A stretch of 64,000 bases of DNA from positions 1 to 64,000 of the forward strand of contig NZ_SMTE01000019.1 of assembly GCF_004357765.1 (NCBI RefSeq), given 5' to 3'. Below, piece after piece: positions 26,047-38,313 of this stretch. The notes under the pieces were generated by a model that was not told the origin of the DNA, searched no databases, and saw nothing but the letters and a program-made list of their open reading frames with translations. This DNA comes from Pseudomonas putida. Lineage in GTDB: Bacteria > Pseudomonadota > Gammaproteobacteria > Pseudomonadales > Pseudomonadaceae. The first letter of the stretch is position 1. Every line of letters begins with the position of its first letter. The translations under genes were made by a program, and so were the position numbers.

Positions 26047-28757
26047 TGTGCTGCCTCCTGCAGACCTTCGACGGATGCACCGAAGATGGCCGGCGGAATG
26101 CCGGCCAGGCCTTTGGGCAACGCAACCAGACCAGCGCCCAGTTCTTCATTGATACGCAGCGGCAGGCGCAGGGCCACGCCTGCGACGTTCAGGCTGAGCA
26201 GGGCACCCTCGTTGACGCCCAGTCGGTCGGCCTCGGACTTGGCCAGCGCGACGTAGGCGGTCGGGATACGTTCCTGCACCGGGGCGGCGCGCGAGGAGTT
26301 CTCTTCGCTGCCGAACAGGTGGAAGAATGGCACTGCGGTCCAGGTACCACGAGCTGGATTGAAGGCGCCTGGAATGGCGTCGAACCAATTCAGGCGATCG
26401 CCTTGCGACTCGATCAGGCGCACTCCGGGATCACCGGCACGCAGGTGGCCACCGACCTCGTCCTGGAACTTATTCCAGGCCTGTGGCGAGTTCCAGCCCG
26501 GCGACCAGGCGAACGGCACCTGCTGGCGCGGTTCGGCAGAGCCCGAGTAGCCTTCCATGGAGAAGGCGAACGCGGTGTCCTTGTCCTGTGGGGTACGCGG
26601 CTCGTGCACGCTGATGTTGGCGCGCATGGCGGTACGGCCAGAGTAGCGCAGCGGCTCACGTGCCAGCTTCATGCCCTTGATCCGGAACGCGGCGCTTGGC
26701 GCGGCGTCGACGATGCCGGCCAACTGCGGTGTAGCTTCGGCGCAGGCGCTGGTGACGTGGTCGAGCTGGGTCCAGTCCACCGGCTTGTTCAGCAGGGTGG
26801 CACGCAAGGCGTGCATCCAGCGCCAGCCTTCGTGGATCTGGATGCTGCTGTCCAGGTACTGTGGGTCGAATACCTGGAAGAAGCGCTGGGCACGGCCTTC
26901 CTGGCTGACCAGGGTACCGTCGCCCTCGGCGAACGAGGCAGCCGGCAGCACCAGGTGGGCGCGCTCGACGGTCGGGGTCTTGGAGTGATCGGCGACGATC
27001 ACGACCTTGGCAGCAGCCAGTGCAGCGTCGACCTTGGCCGCTGGGACGCGGGCGTACAGGTCGTTTTCCAGCACGACGATGGCGTCGGCCTTGCCACTGA
27101 TGACAGCATCCAGTGCGGCGTCCACCGACTCACCGCCCATCATGGCCATGCCGAGGCTGTTGGCCTCAGGCACGACCAGGCTCAGCGAGCCGTTCTTCTC
27201 GCGCAGCTTCAGAGCCTTGGCGATGTTGGCGGCGGCTTCGATCAGCGCCGGGTCGGCCAGGGAGGTGCCGGCGACCACCAGCGGACGCTTGGCGGCGACC
27301 AGAGCCTCGGCGATACGCTGGGCCAGGGCTTGTGCTTCCTGGTCCAGGCCGACGACGGCCGGTGCGCTCGGGTCGATCGCGTGGGCGACGGCGAAACCGA
27401 TGCGGGCGAGGTCGGCAGGTGCCGCATGCACGCACTCTTCGGCGACGTCGTCGAGCTTGGTTTCAGCCAGAGAAGCGATGAACAGCGGGTACAGCGCGTG
27501 CTGGCCGATGTTCTTCACCGCGGCGTCGAGCCAAGGTTGGACCTTCATGCCCTCGGCCATGGCCTCGGCCTTGCCCTTGGTGGCCTGGCGCACGGCCAGG
27601 GCGACGCGGGCAGCGGTCTGGGTCAGGTCTTCACCGAGCACGAACACGGCATCGTGGTCTTCGATGTCGCGCAGGGTCGGCACCGGCAACGGGCTGTTGT
27701 TCAGCACGTCGAGCACCAGGCGTACGCGCGCCAACTCACCGGCTTCCATGCCCGAGTAGAAGTACTCGGCACCGACCAACTCACGCAGGCCGTAGTTGCT
27801 CTCGAGGCTGGCGCGTGGCGAGCCGATACCGACGATGGTGCGACCACGCAGCAGGTCGGCAGCTTTGTCCAGAGCGGCGTCCAGGCCCAGCTTGGTGCCG
27901 TCGGCCAGTTGCGGTTGGCGCGGACGGTCCGTGCGGTTGACGTAGCCATAACCGAAACGACCACGGTCACACAGGAAGTACTGGTTGACCGAGCCGTTGA
28001 AACGGTTCTCGATGCGACGCAGTTCGCCGTAGCGCTCGCCGGGGCTGATGTTGCAGCCGCTGGAGCAGCCATGGCAGATGCTCGGCGCGAACTGCATGTC
28101 CCACTTGCGGTTGTAACGCTCGGAATGGGTCTTGTCGGTAAACACACCGGTCGGGCAGACCTCGGTCAGGTTGCCGGAGAACTCGCTCTCCAGCACGCCG
28201 TCCTCGACGCGACCGAAGTACACGTTGTCGTGGGCGCCGTAGACACCCAGGTCGGTACCGCCGGCGTAGTCCTTGTAGTAACGCACGCAGCGGTAGCAGG
28301 CGATGCAGCGGTTCATCTCGTGGGCGATGAACGGGCCGAGGTCCTGGTTCTGGTGGGTACGCTTGGTGAAACGGTAGCGGCGCTCGTTGTGGCCGGTCAT
28401 TACCGTCATGTCCTGCAGGTGGCAGTGACCGCCTTCCTCGCACACCGGGCAATCGTGCGGGTGGTTGGTCATCAGCCACTCGACGACGCTGGCGCGAAAC
28501 GCCTTGGACTCTTCATCGTCGATGGAGATCCAGGTGCCGTCGGAGGCAGGGGTCATGCAGGACATGACGATACGACCGCGGGTGTCGTTCTCGTCGGTGT
28601 ACTGCTTGACCGCACACTGCCGGCAGGCACCGACGCTACCGAGCGCCGGGTGCCAGCAGAAATAGGGGATATCGAGGCCTAGCGACAGACATGCCTGTAA
28701 CAGGTTGTCCGCACCGTTGACTTCGAGCGCTTTGCCGTCTACGTGGATAGTGGCCAT
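26043..28757 (-). CDS. nuoG: NADH-quinone oxidoreductase subunit G
   Basis: The 904-residue largest peripheral subunit. The N-terminal 2Fe-2S domain has cysteines in [17 protein letters not shown] (about residues 33-49). A His-Cys 4Fe-4S motif ([14 protein letters not shown]) and a further set ([16 protein letters not shown]) follow. The central part has the CxxCxxxC of cluster N7 (ICHGCSSGC), and a molybdopterin oxidoreductase-like domain without cofactor forms the C-terminal two thirds. Length matches E. coli NuoG (908). The spacer to nuoF is unusually long (132 bases). Confidence 0.97.
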   Translation of the reverse strand: MATIHVDGKALEVNGADNLLQACLSLGLDIPYFCWHPALGSVGACRQCAVKQYTDENDTRGRIVMSCMTPASDGTWISIDDEESKAFRASVVEWLMTNHPHDCPVCEEGGHCHLQDMTVMTGHNERRYRFTKRTHQNQDLGPFIAHEMNRCIACYRCVRYYKDYAGGTDLGVYGAHDNVYFGRVEDGVLESEFSGNLTEVCPTGVFTDKTHSERYNRKWDMQFAPSICHGCSSGCNISPGERYGELRRIENRFNGSVNQYFLCDRGRFGYGYVNRTDRPRQPQLADGTKLGLDAALDKAADLLRGRTIVGIGSPRASLESNYGLRELVGAEYFYSGMEAGELARVRLVLDVLNNSPLPVPTLRDIEDHDAVFVLGEDLTQTAARVALAVRQATKGKAEAMAEGMKVQPWLDAAVKNIGQHALYPLFIASLAETKLDDVAEECVHAAPADLARIGFAVAHAIDPSAPAVVGLDQEAQALAQRIAEALVAAKRPLVVAGTSLADPALIEAAANIAKALKLREKNGSLSLVVPEANSLGMAMMGGESVDAALDAVISGKADAIVVLENDLYARVPAAKVDAALAAAKVVIVADHSKTPTVERAHLVLPAASFAEGDGTLVSQEGRAQRFFQVFDPQYLDSSIQIHEGWRWMHALRATLLNKPVDWTQLDHVTSACAEATPQLAGIVDAAPSAAFRIKGMKLAREPLRYSGRTAMRANISVHEPRTPQDKDTAFAFSMEGYSGSAEPRQQVPFAWSPGWNSPQAWNKFQDEVGGHLRAGDPGVRLIESQGDRLNWFDAIPGAFNPARGTWTAVPFFHLFGSEENSSRAAPVQERIPTAYVALAKSEADRLGVNEGALLSLNVAGVALRLPLRINEELGAGLVALPKGLAGIPPAIFGASVEGLQEAAQ

Positions 28758-28776
28758 TGTTCAAAGTTCTTCGTTG

Positions 28777-28878
28777 GCCCGCGTGAGCGGGCGTGGCTAA
28801 TGGAAATCGGTGAGCCTGCGACCGGCCGCGAATCGTTCGGGCCGGCCTGCGGGCTGGCGGGTGGCACGGACCACCCGC
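28777..28878 (-). other. nuoF-nuoG spacer with two hairpins
   Basis: The 132-base spacer (28758-28889) is long for this tightly packed operon. It has a perfect 6-bp hairpin with GTGA loop at 28777-28792 (GCCCGC/GCGGGC) and a perfect 8-bp hairpin at 28857-28878 (GCGGGTGG/CCACCCGC). Neither is followed by a U tract in the operon direction, so they look more like RNA-processing or stability elements than terminators. Confidence 0.6.
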
Positions 28879-28889
28879 GTTCTATCTTT

Positions 28890-30254
28890 TTATGCGCCGA
28901 CCACAATCGGCTTCGCCAAATTTGGGCGCAGGGTGTCACCCGCAGTTGCGGGCGCGACACCGGCCTCGAATTCGGACCTGAAATACTTGATGGCACTGCC
29001 CAGCGGCTCGACGGCACCCGGTGCGTGAGCACAGAAGGTGCGGCCTGGGCCGAGGAAGTTGACCAGACCCAGCAGCGTCTCGATGTCTTCGGCGCGGCCT
29101 TGGCCTTTTTCCAGGGCGCGCAGCATCTTCACGCTCCACGGCAGGCCGTCGCGGCATGGGGTGCACCAGCCGCACGACTCGCGGGCGAAGAACTCTTCCA
29201 TGTTGCGCAGCAGCGAGACCATGTTGATGCTGTCGTCAACGGCCATGGCCAGGCCAGTACCCATACGGGTGCCGACCTTGGCGATGCCACCGGCGTACAT
29301 CTGCGCATCGAGGTGCTCGGGCAGCAGGAAGCCGGTACCGGCGCCGCCTGGCTGCCAGCACTTGAGCTTGAAGCCATCGCGCATGCCGCCGGCGTAGTCT
29401 TCGAACAACTCGCGCGCGGTCACGCCGAATGGCAGTTCCCAGAGGCCGGGATTCTTCACTTTGCCGGAGAAGCCCATCAGCTTGGTGCCGTGGTCCTCGC
29501 TGCCTTCGCGGGCCAGCGACTTGTACCAGTCATTGCCGTTGGCGACGATCGCCGGCACGTTGCACAGCGTCTCGACGTTGTTCACGCAGGTCGGCTTGCC
29601 CCACACGCCGACGGCGGCAGGGAAGGGCGGCTTGGAACGCGGGTTGGCGCGGCGGCCCTCGAGCGAGTTGATCAGCGCGGTTTCTTCACCGCAGATGTAG
29701 CGGCCGGCACCGGTGTGCACGAACAGCTCGAAGTCGAAGCCCGAACCGAGGATGTTCTTGCCCAGCAGGCCGGCGGCCTTGGCTTCGTCGATGGCGCGGT
29801 TGAGGTTCTTCGCCGCTGTGGTGTACTCACCGCGCAGGAAGATGTAGCCACGGTAGGCCTTCAGGGCGCGGGCGCTGATCAGCATGCCCTCGACCAGCAG
29901 ATGGGGCTGTTGCTCCATCAGCATGCGGTCCTTCCAGGTGTTGGGCTCCATTTCATCCGCGTTGCACAGCAGGTAGCGGATGTTCATGGATTCGTCTTTG
30001 GGCATCAGGCCCCACTTCACGCCAGTGGGGAAGCCCGCGCCACCACGGCCCTTTAGGCCGGAGTCCTTGACGCTCTGCACGATATCGTCGGCAGACATCT
30101 CGGCCAATGCCTTGCGGGCAGCGGCGTAGCCGTTCTTGGACTGATACTCGGCAAGCCAGACCGGCTCGCCATCGTCCCGCAGGCGCCAGGTCAGCGGGTG
30201 GGTTTCGGCCGAACGCGCGATGCGGTTGGCCGGGCCGAAGGAAGTAATGGTCAT
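28890..30254 (-). CDS. nuoF: NADH-quinone oxidoreductase subunit F
   Basis: The 454-residue NADH- and FMN-binding subunit. FMN/NADH contacts lie in [16 protein letters not shown] (about residues 67-82) and [19 protein letters not shown] (about 180-198). The N3 4Fe-4S cluster is bound by [12 protein letters not shown] and a later cysteine in [11 protein letters not shown]. Its ATG overlaps the nuoE stop by 4 bases. Length is close to E. coli NuoF (445). Confidence 0.97.
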   Translation of the reverse strand: MTITSFGPANRIARSAETHPLTWRLRDDGEPVWLAEYQSKNGYAAARKALAEMSADDIVQSVKDSGLKGRGGAGFPTGVKWGLMPKDESMNIRYLLCNADEMEPNTWKDRMLMEQQPHLLVEGMLISARALKAYRGYIFLRGEYTTAAKNLNRAIDEAKAAGLLGKNILGSGFDFELFVHTGAGRYICGEETALINSLEGRRANPRSKPPFPAAVGVWGKPTCVNNVETLCNVPAIVANGNDWYKSLAREGSEDHGTKLMGFSGKVKNPGLWELPFGVTARELFEDYAGGMRDGFKLKCWQPGGAGTGFLLPEHLDAQMYAGGIAKVGTRMGTGLAMAVDDSINMVSLLRNMEEFFARESCGWCTPCRDGLPWSVKMLRALEKGQGRAEDIETLLGLVNFLGPGRTFCAHAPGAVEPLGSAIKYFRSEFEAGVAPATAGDTLRPNLAKPIVVGA

Positions 30255-30748
30255 ACGTAACCCTCCAGCAGTTTGGAAACGCCAGCAGGCTGTACGTCGC
30301 CAAAGGTGTCATCGTCGATCATCAGTGCCGGCGCCTTGTCGCAGTTGCCCAGGCAGCACACCGGCAGCAAGGTGAAGCGGCCGTCGGCGGTGGTCTGGCC
30401 GAGGCCGATGCCCAGCTCGCTCTGGATCTGGCTGACCACCGACTCGTGGCCGCCGATGTAGCAGACCATGCTGTCGCACACGCGGATGATGTGGCGACCG
30501 ACCGGCTGGCGGAAGATCTGGCTGTAGAAGGTGGCGACACCTTCGACGTCACTGGCCGGAATGCCCAGCACTTCGCCGATGGCGTAGATGGCGCCGTCCG
30601 GCACCCAGCCACGTTCCTTCTGAACGATCTTCAAGGCTTCGATGGACGCCGCGCGCGGGTCCTCGTAGTGATGCATTTCGTGCTCGATGGCCGAGCGCTC
30701 GGTTTCGCTCAGGGCGAAACGGTCTGTCTGGATAAGCGTGCTGTTCAT
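30251..30748 (-). CDS. nuoE: NADH-quinone oxidoreductase subunit E
   Basis: The 165-residue thioredoxin-fold 2Fe-2S subunit (cluster N1a). Ligand cysteines are in [12 protein letters not shown] and [13 protein letters not shown]. It forms the NADH dehydrogenase module with NuoF and NuoG. It starts 2 bases after the nuoCD stop and overlaps nuoF by 4 bases. Confidence 0.97.
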   Translation of the reverse strand: MNSTLIQTDRFALSETERSAIEHEMHHYEDPRAASIEALKIVQKERGWVPDGAIYAIGEVLGIPASDVEGVATFYSQIFRQPVGRHIIRVCDSMVCYIGGHESVVSQIQSELGIGLGQTTADGRFTLLPVCCLGNCDKAPALMIDDDTFGDVQPAGVSKLLEGYV

Positions 30749-30750
30749 GC

Positions 30751-32550
<1,800 letters not shown>

Positions 32551-32609
32551 TCAGCGTTAAGAATGAAGCCAGGCCGCCGGCTCCTTGGAGCGGGCGGCAG
32601 GTCGCTGGA

Positions 32610-33287
32610 TCAGACTTCGTCGGGGCTGCGCAGGTTGGTTACCGCAATGCGCTGTTCGCGACGCAGGTCTTTCTGGGCAGGCATCTCGGCACGGTAAATG
32701 CCTTGATCACCAACAACCCAGGAAAGCGGGCGTCGTTCTTGGCCGATCGACTCCTGCAGCAGCATCAAGCCTTGCAGGAAAGCCTCAGGGCGTGGCGGGC
32801 AGCCAGGCACGTAGACGTCCACGGGGAGGAACTTGTCGACCCCCTGAACGACCGAGTAGATGTCGTACATGCCGCCGGAGTTGGCGCACGAGCCCATGGA
32901 GATCACCCATTTCGGCTCGAGCATCTGCTCATAAAGACGCTGGATGACCGGCGCCATTTTCACGAAGCAGGTACCGGCGATGACCATGAAGTCGGCCTGA
33001 CGCGGCGAGGCCCGGATGACTTCCGCGCCGAAGCGGGCGATATCGTGGGGTGCCGTGAAAGCCGTGGTCATTTCCACGTAGCAGCAGGACAGGCCGAAGT
33101 TGTACGGCCAGAGGGAGTTCTTGCGACCCCAGTTGACCGCGCCACGCAGCACATCTTCGAGCTTGCCCATGAAGATGTTCTTGTGGACCTGGTCCTCTAG
33201 CAGTTGATCGGTGACGGTTTCCCGTTCACCGACCGGGTACTGCTCGTTGGGCGCATCCGGATCGATTCTGGTGAGATTGTATTGCAT
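32610..33287 (-). CDS. nuoB: NADH-quinone oxidoreductase subunit B
   Basis: The 225-residue subunit that holds the terminal 4Fe-4S cluster N2 next to the quinone. Ligands are the tandem cysteines in GLSCCYVEM, a cysteine in [11 protein letters not shown] and one in [11 protein letters not shown]. It starts [18 protein letters not shown] and lies 9 bases after nuoA. Length matches E. coli NuoB (220). Confidence 0.97.
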   Translation of the reverse strand: MQYNLTRIDPDAPNEQYPVGERETVTDQLLEDQVHKNIFMGKLEDVLRGAVNWGRKNSLWPYNFGLSCCYVEMTTAFTAPHDIARFGAEVIRASPRQADFMVIAGTCFVKMAPVIQRLYEQMLEPKWVISMGSCANSGGMYDIYSVVQGVDKFLPVDVYVPGCPPRPEAFLQGLMLLQESIGQERRPLSWVVGDQGIYRAEMPAQKDLRREQRIAVTNLRSPDEV

Positions 33288-33296
33288 GACAAAGCC

Positions 33297-33710
33297 TCAT
33301 TGTTTCAGCTTCGCTTGCCGCTTGCGACGACCTTCGGGAGCCCAATCGAGCGCCCCGACGCGCCATAGGTAGACAAGACCAGCCAACAGAATTGCTATGA
33401 AAACGAGAGCTTCGACGAATCCGGTCCAGCCGCTTTCGCGGACGGACACAGACCATGCATACAGGAATAGGGCTTCGATATCGAAGATCACGAACAGCAT
33501 CGCGACCAGATAGAATTTGGCGGACAGGCGCAGGCGGGCGCTGCCGACGGGCAGCATGCCGGATTCGAAGGGTTCGTTCTTGGCGCGGCCCCAGGCCTTG
33601 CTACCTAGCAGGCTGGACAGGCCGAGCATGAAGGCGCACAGGCCGACGACACCCAGGAGGAAAATGGCAAAGCCCCAGTTGTGGGCGATGAGTCCTGCCG
33701 AATCGGACAT
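33297..33710 (-). CDS. nuoA: NADH-quinone oxidoreductase subunit A
   Basis: The 137-residue three-helix subunit and first gene of the operon. The conserved acidic loop [39 protein letters not shown] (shown by its parts FESGM and FDIEALF) follows helix 1. AAGGA lies 8 bases before the ATG. About 105 bases of leader are predicted from a TTTACT-N17-TAAAAT promoter upstream. Confidence 0.97.
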
Positions 33711-34280
33711 GCTAGAAATCCTTATACAGAGACCCAGCTCTGCAGTGTGAAATAGGTAGAGCGGCGACTTGGTGTCGCAGGCGCAGTGACCAAATGTCGC
33801 AGCTGAATCAATCGCGCTGATTTTATGGGTAAACCCGGTGCAAGTAAAATTTCTGTGGCACTTTTATTCGTAGGATTAAGAACATAAACCTCGCCTAACT
33901 GGCTGAAACCCTTGAGTTTCGGGGATTGTGCGCGGTTTTGTTAATTATGTTTCTTGTGCGCTGTAACGAAATGTTGGTTTCGTAATGATAATTAATATCA
34001 TCTGAAAGGGCCGTATTAATTCGACTGTTTGCTGGTGCCGCCAAGTTCATGTGCGCACCTCCCTCCTTGCAAATGCGAAAAACTCTCGTTCTACCAGTAT
34101 CGGACCGCTCGCGTACCGTCCTGGGTCAATGTTTTGTCGATGAGGGAGTGTTGGTGCCTATATAAGGAAGGCACGCTGGCGTGAAGGGGCAGATGGCTTG
34201 GATGAGGCATGGGCGGTCCTTGCTGCTGTGCTGCCTCAAGCATAGACCTGATCCGCAGGATTGCTGTGACCCTTGCGGGC
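33711..34280. other. Intergenic region upstream of nuoA, no gene seen
   Basis: The 570 bases between nuoA and the aceA terminator contain no convincing gene; a 63-codon minus-strand frame at 34091-34282 has no ribosome site and untypical composition. The part 33840-34030 is distinctly AT-rich and includes a GATAATTAATATC dyad at 33987-33999, which matches 12 of 19 Fur-consensus bases when extended. A transcription factor site is likely here, but its owner is unclear. Confidence 0.5.
33820..33848 (-). promoter_or_regulatory. Candidate nuo operon promoter
   Basis: On the minus strand TTTACT (33848-33843) and TAAAAT (33825-33820) are spaced by 17 bases, a fair sigma-70 promoter 110 bases before nuoA. 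It is chosen by pattern alone; other AT-rich hexamers upstream could also serve. Confidence 0.35.
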
Positions 34281-34320
34281 AAAAAACAAGGCCCGGGGCT
34301 CTGGCGAACCCCGGGCCTTG
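34281..34320 (-). terminator. Rho-independent terminator of aceA
   Basis: On the minus strand a perfect 12-bp GC-rich stem (CAAGGCCCGGGG / CCCCGGGCCTTG) with a 10-base loop is followed by GTTTTTT. It lies 16 bases after the aceA stop. Confidence 0.93.
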
Positions 34321-34335
34321 TTCAGGGCATTGCTA

Positions 34336-35661
<1,326 letters not shown>

Positions 35662-36155
35662 GGAAATAAACCTCGTCGCATCGATCTTGGGGTAATTGTG
35701 CTGATGCTCGGAATGCCGGGTCAGGGGGCTGACGGCTGTCTTGTTCGCAGGTTTGCGGCGGCGACGAGAAGGCGCGAAGGAGGAAGGAAGGTGCAGGCCA
35801 GGCGAAGGTGTGCCCATGCAGGTTGGCTCGTGGATGCCGTGCTGCGGTGCGACGCGATTGCCGGTGCTGCGGTGATGCGCTTCCGTCCCTCGGGACAACT
35901 TCTTCGTTGCAGTCGCAATCCCGTCGAACCGCCTTGTGGGCCGTATAGACACGAGGCGCCTCCAGGGGTGGGAGGAGGGTGCCTCGGAGGCCCTTGCCAG
36001 GGCCCCTGATTAGCGGGAGCGAGGCCATCATGCCCTTGGGAAAAAGACCCTGTCAAATGTTTTGTAGTGCTTTTTTATCTCTACTACATCTTTGGTCTTA
36101 TACGACTCGTCGGTCAGTTTCGAGGCCTTGGGTCGAGGCCTCGAATTACCTGGGT
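35662..36155. other. aceA leader and promoter region, no gene seen
   Basis: The 494 bases between aceA and the secretin-N gene contain no gene on either strand. On the minus strand they hold a palindrome (36063-36088), a TTGACA-type promoter (36056-36027) and then about 360 bases of leader before aceA. The leader includes a strong hairpin at 35953-35985 (GAGGCACCCTCC/GGAGGCGCCTC on the minus strand). Confidence 0.6.
36027..36088 (-). promoter_or_regulatory. aceA promoter with TGTAGT-N14-ACTACA operator candidate
   Basis: A perfect interrupted palindrome TGTAGT-N14-ACTACA lies at 36063-36088. Just downstream on the minus strand are TTGACA (36056-36051) and CATGAT (36032-36027) with an 18-base spacer. 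The half-sites resemble, from memory, those reported for the RpiR-family regulator RccR, which controls aceA and glcB in Pseudomonas. That assignment is not checked. Confidence 0.5.
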
Positions 36156-36890
36156 TCACTGCAAAAGGTCGACTTTTACCCGCAAAGTCATGTTTTCACC
36201 CCGTTGTGTGCTGTAGGTGAGCGAGGATGGCGCGTGGTCAGCTTGGCTCTGCTGGTTGTAGCCTGCCAGTGTGATCCATTCGCCGAGCTTTCCGGTGACT
36301 GTCGTGTCGGTGCTTTGCACTTTCACTACATCTGCACGTTCCTGGCTGATGCGGTCATTATTGCTGCTTATTTGCAGACGAACCGTTTCTCCGACCAGGC
36401 TGGGCGTAACATAGAAACCTTGGGTCACATTGCGGTATTCGGTATTGCTCTGAATGCGCCCGTAGCCGTCGGTGCTGGTACTGGTGATGGGGATGCTTTG
36501 ACCGATCTGAATCAACGCCGGCTGGCCTTCGCTGGCCTGGATCTGCTGCAGGCCGCCCTCGCGATTGGACGTGCCATAACGGATGATCCGCGCATTGCCG
36601 TGATTGTCCTGAAAGTTGCTGTCGCTGTTGTCGACGCTGATCAACAGCCGCTTGGGCGCCGTATCGAGCTGTTGCAACAGCGTGCGCAGGTCGTCGATGC
36701 GTTCTGGACTGGCGTTGACGATGAGCGTGTTCTCGAACGCGCTGACCGTACCGTCCTTGCCCAGGAACCCCTGGGCCGTGGGCAGCAGTTCGGCGCTGGT
36801 ACGATGCTGCAATGGCAGCACTTCGGTAGCGGCATGGGCGGTCAGGCTGCCGGTCAGCAGCAAGGCAGCGATGAGGGGGCGTAGCGGCAT
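36156..36890 (-). CDS. Exported stand-alone secretin N-domain protein
   Basis: A 244-residue protein with a signal peptide (LIAALLLTGSLTAHA). Its first half has a secretin-N/NolW-type fold: EVLPLQHRTSAELLPTAQGFL, then FENTLIVNASPERIDDLRTLLQQLDTAPKRLLISV, the classic secretin_N repeat end. The rest (QSIPITSTSTDGYG, then GFYVTPSLVGETVRLQIS) resembles the start of a secretin beta-domain but stops before a pore. GGAGA lies before the ATG at 36890. There are no other secretion genes here. Function unknown; an envelope scaffold or vestigial secretin are options. Confidence 0.75.
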   Translation of the reverse strand: MPLRPLIAALLLTGSLTAHAATEVLPLQHRTSAELLPTAQGFLGKDGTVSAFENTLIVNASPERIDDLRTLLQQLDTAPKRLLISVDNSDSNFQDNHGNARIIRYGTSNREGGLQQIQASEGQPALIQIGQSIPITSTSTDGYGRIQSNTEYRNVTQGFYVTPSLVGETVRLQISSNNDRISQERADVVKVQSTDTTVTGKLGEWITLAGYNQQSQADHAPSSLTYSTQRGENMTLRVKVDLLQ

Positions 36891-36969
36891 GTGCGTAATC
36901 TCCGCGGGTAGAATCAGCATGATGGCAAATTTGCTGGCGTCGTGCCGGTTGCGTGTCACAGGCTGTGTT

Positions 36970-36998
36970 TTATCTACAATTATCCGGTAGGCTATAAA
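36970..36998 (+). promoter_or_regulatory. Candidate promoter of the AAA ATPase gene
   Basis: TTATCT (36970-36975) and TATAAA (36993-36998) are spaced by 17 bases in an AT-rich stretch, about 33 bases before the ATG of the ATPase gene. Pattern-based only. Confidence 0.4.
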
Positions 36999-37030
36999 TT
37001 ATAGTTGAGTTGATAAATGAGGATATTGGC

Positions 37031-38200
37031 ATGAGCCCATCCCGCCCGATGTTCCGCCGCGAGCAACTGGCCCAGGCCCTTGCCCGCGACCTGGCCGGCG
37101 AGTCGCTGGTCGACTTCAGCTCCGGCATGTTTCTCGCCGCCCCTCGGCGTACCGGCAAAAGCACGTTCCTCAACAATGATTTCATCCCCGAATGCGTGCG
37201 ACGCGGTTGGCTGCCGGTTTACGTCGACCTGTGGTCAGACCGCGATGTGGACCCGGCCACGTTGATCAGTGGTGCCATCGGCACGGCCCTGGCCGGTTTC
37301 GAAGGCGCCTTGGCGCGTACCGCGAAAAAAGCCGGCATCGACAAGATCAACCTGTTGCGCACCCTGAGCTGGGATTTCACCCGCCCACAATTGCCGGCCG
37401 GGACCACCTTGGCCCAGGCCCTGGCGGTGCTGCACCAAGTGAGCGGGCAGATGCTGGTGCTGATCGTCGACGAGGCTCAACACGCCCTCAACAGCGAGGA
37501 CGGGCTCAATGCCATGTTCGCTCTCAAGGCCGCACGCGACCACCTCAACCGCGGTGACCGCCCCGATGGCTTGCGTCTGGTGTTTACCGGTTCCAGTCGC
37601 GACAAGCTGGCCAATCTGGTGCTCAAGAGCAAGCAACCGTTCTACGGTGCCAGCATTACCCCGTTCCCGTTGCTGGGCAGTGACTTCGTCGAGTTCATCA
37701 CCGTCCTGTGGAACGGCCGCCTGGCTGCCAGCAACCAATTCAAGGTCGAAGATCTGGAGTACGCCTTCGAACGCGTCGGGCGGCGCCCGGAAATGCTCGG
37801 CAAGTTGCTCACCGAGGTCAGCCTTGGCCTGGGCGAGGCAGGCCATCTGGGTGAGCTGTTGCGCACCGGCGCGCTCAACCACCAGGCCGGGGTGTGGAGC
37901 GATTACGAGAGCGCCTGGAACGACCTGTCGCCGTTGCAGCAGGCTGTGCTGCAGGTGATGGCCGAGCGCACCTTGAGGCGACAGCCCTTCTCGCCGTTCA
38001 CCGAGCAGACGCTGCTGGAGGTCAACCGCAAGCTCGAACATGCCCAGGCGCAAGCCAATGCCAGTACCGCCAACGTGCAAAAGGCCCTCGATGCCCTGCG
38101 TGACAAAGAACTCATCTGGAAGGCCAACCGCGGCGAGTACGCCCTGGAAGACGGTGCCGTGGCCGAATGGTTGGGCCGGGATGGGCGTTCCGGGCCATAG
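37031..38200 (+). CDS. AAA-type ATPase with C-terminal winged-helix-like tail
   Basis: The 389-residue protein is an AAA/archaeal-ATPase-like (AAA_16) P-loop protein. Walker A is AAPRRTGKST (residues 36-45, first Gly replaced by Ala). Walker B is VLIVDEAQ (143-150), and a sensor strand LRLVFTGSSRDKL follows near residue 180. The last 110 residues (LSPLQQAVLQVMAER, then FTEQTLLEVNRKL and ELIWKANRGEYALEDGAV) look like a winged-helix DNA-binding domain. GAGGA precedes the ATG at 37031; a TTG at 37010 is less likely. It is divergent from the secretin-N gene. Role unknown; regulatory, transposition-accessory or defence roles cannot be excluded. Confidence 0.8.
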   Translation: MSPSRPMFRREQLAQALARDLAGESLVDFSSGMFLAAPRRTGKSTFLNNDFIPECVRRGWLPVYVDLWSDRDVDPATLISGAIGTALAGFEGALARTAKKAGIDKINLLRTLSWDFTRPQLPAGTTLAQALAVLHQVSGQMLVLIVDEAQHALNSEDGLNAMFALKAARDHLNRGDRPDGLRLVFTGSSRDKLANLVLKSKQPFYGASITPFPLLGSDFVEFITVLWNGRLAASNQFKVEDLEYAFERVGRRPEMLGKLLTEVSLGLGEAGHLGELLRTGALNHQAGVWSDYESAWNDLSPLQQAVLQVMAERTLRRQPFSPFTEQTLLEVNRKLEHAQAQANASTANVQKALDALRDKELIWKANRGEYALEDGAVAEWLGRDGRSGP

Positions 38201-38313
38201 CGGTGGCCACTATCAGACAAATTCCGTAACATCGCGGGCCACGATTTTTTATCTGGCCCCCATCACGGCCCTGTGCTCTGCACCTGGTCCCAGGGGACTG
38301 TCACAGGAAACCA

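Noticed and set aside
33987-33999. GATAATTAATATC dyad as a Fur box for the nuo operon
   Set aside because: Only 12 of 19 bases match when extended and half the match is due to A/T content; kept only as a note in the intergenic entry.
34091-34282. A 63-codon minus-strand frame between nuoA and the aceA terminator
   Set aside because: No ribosome site, untypical composition and overlap with the start of the terminator region.
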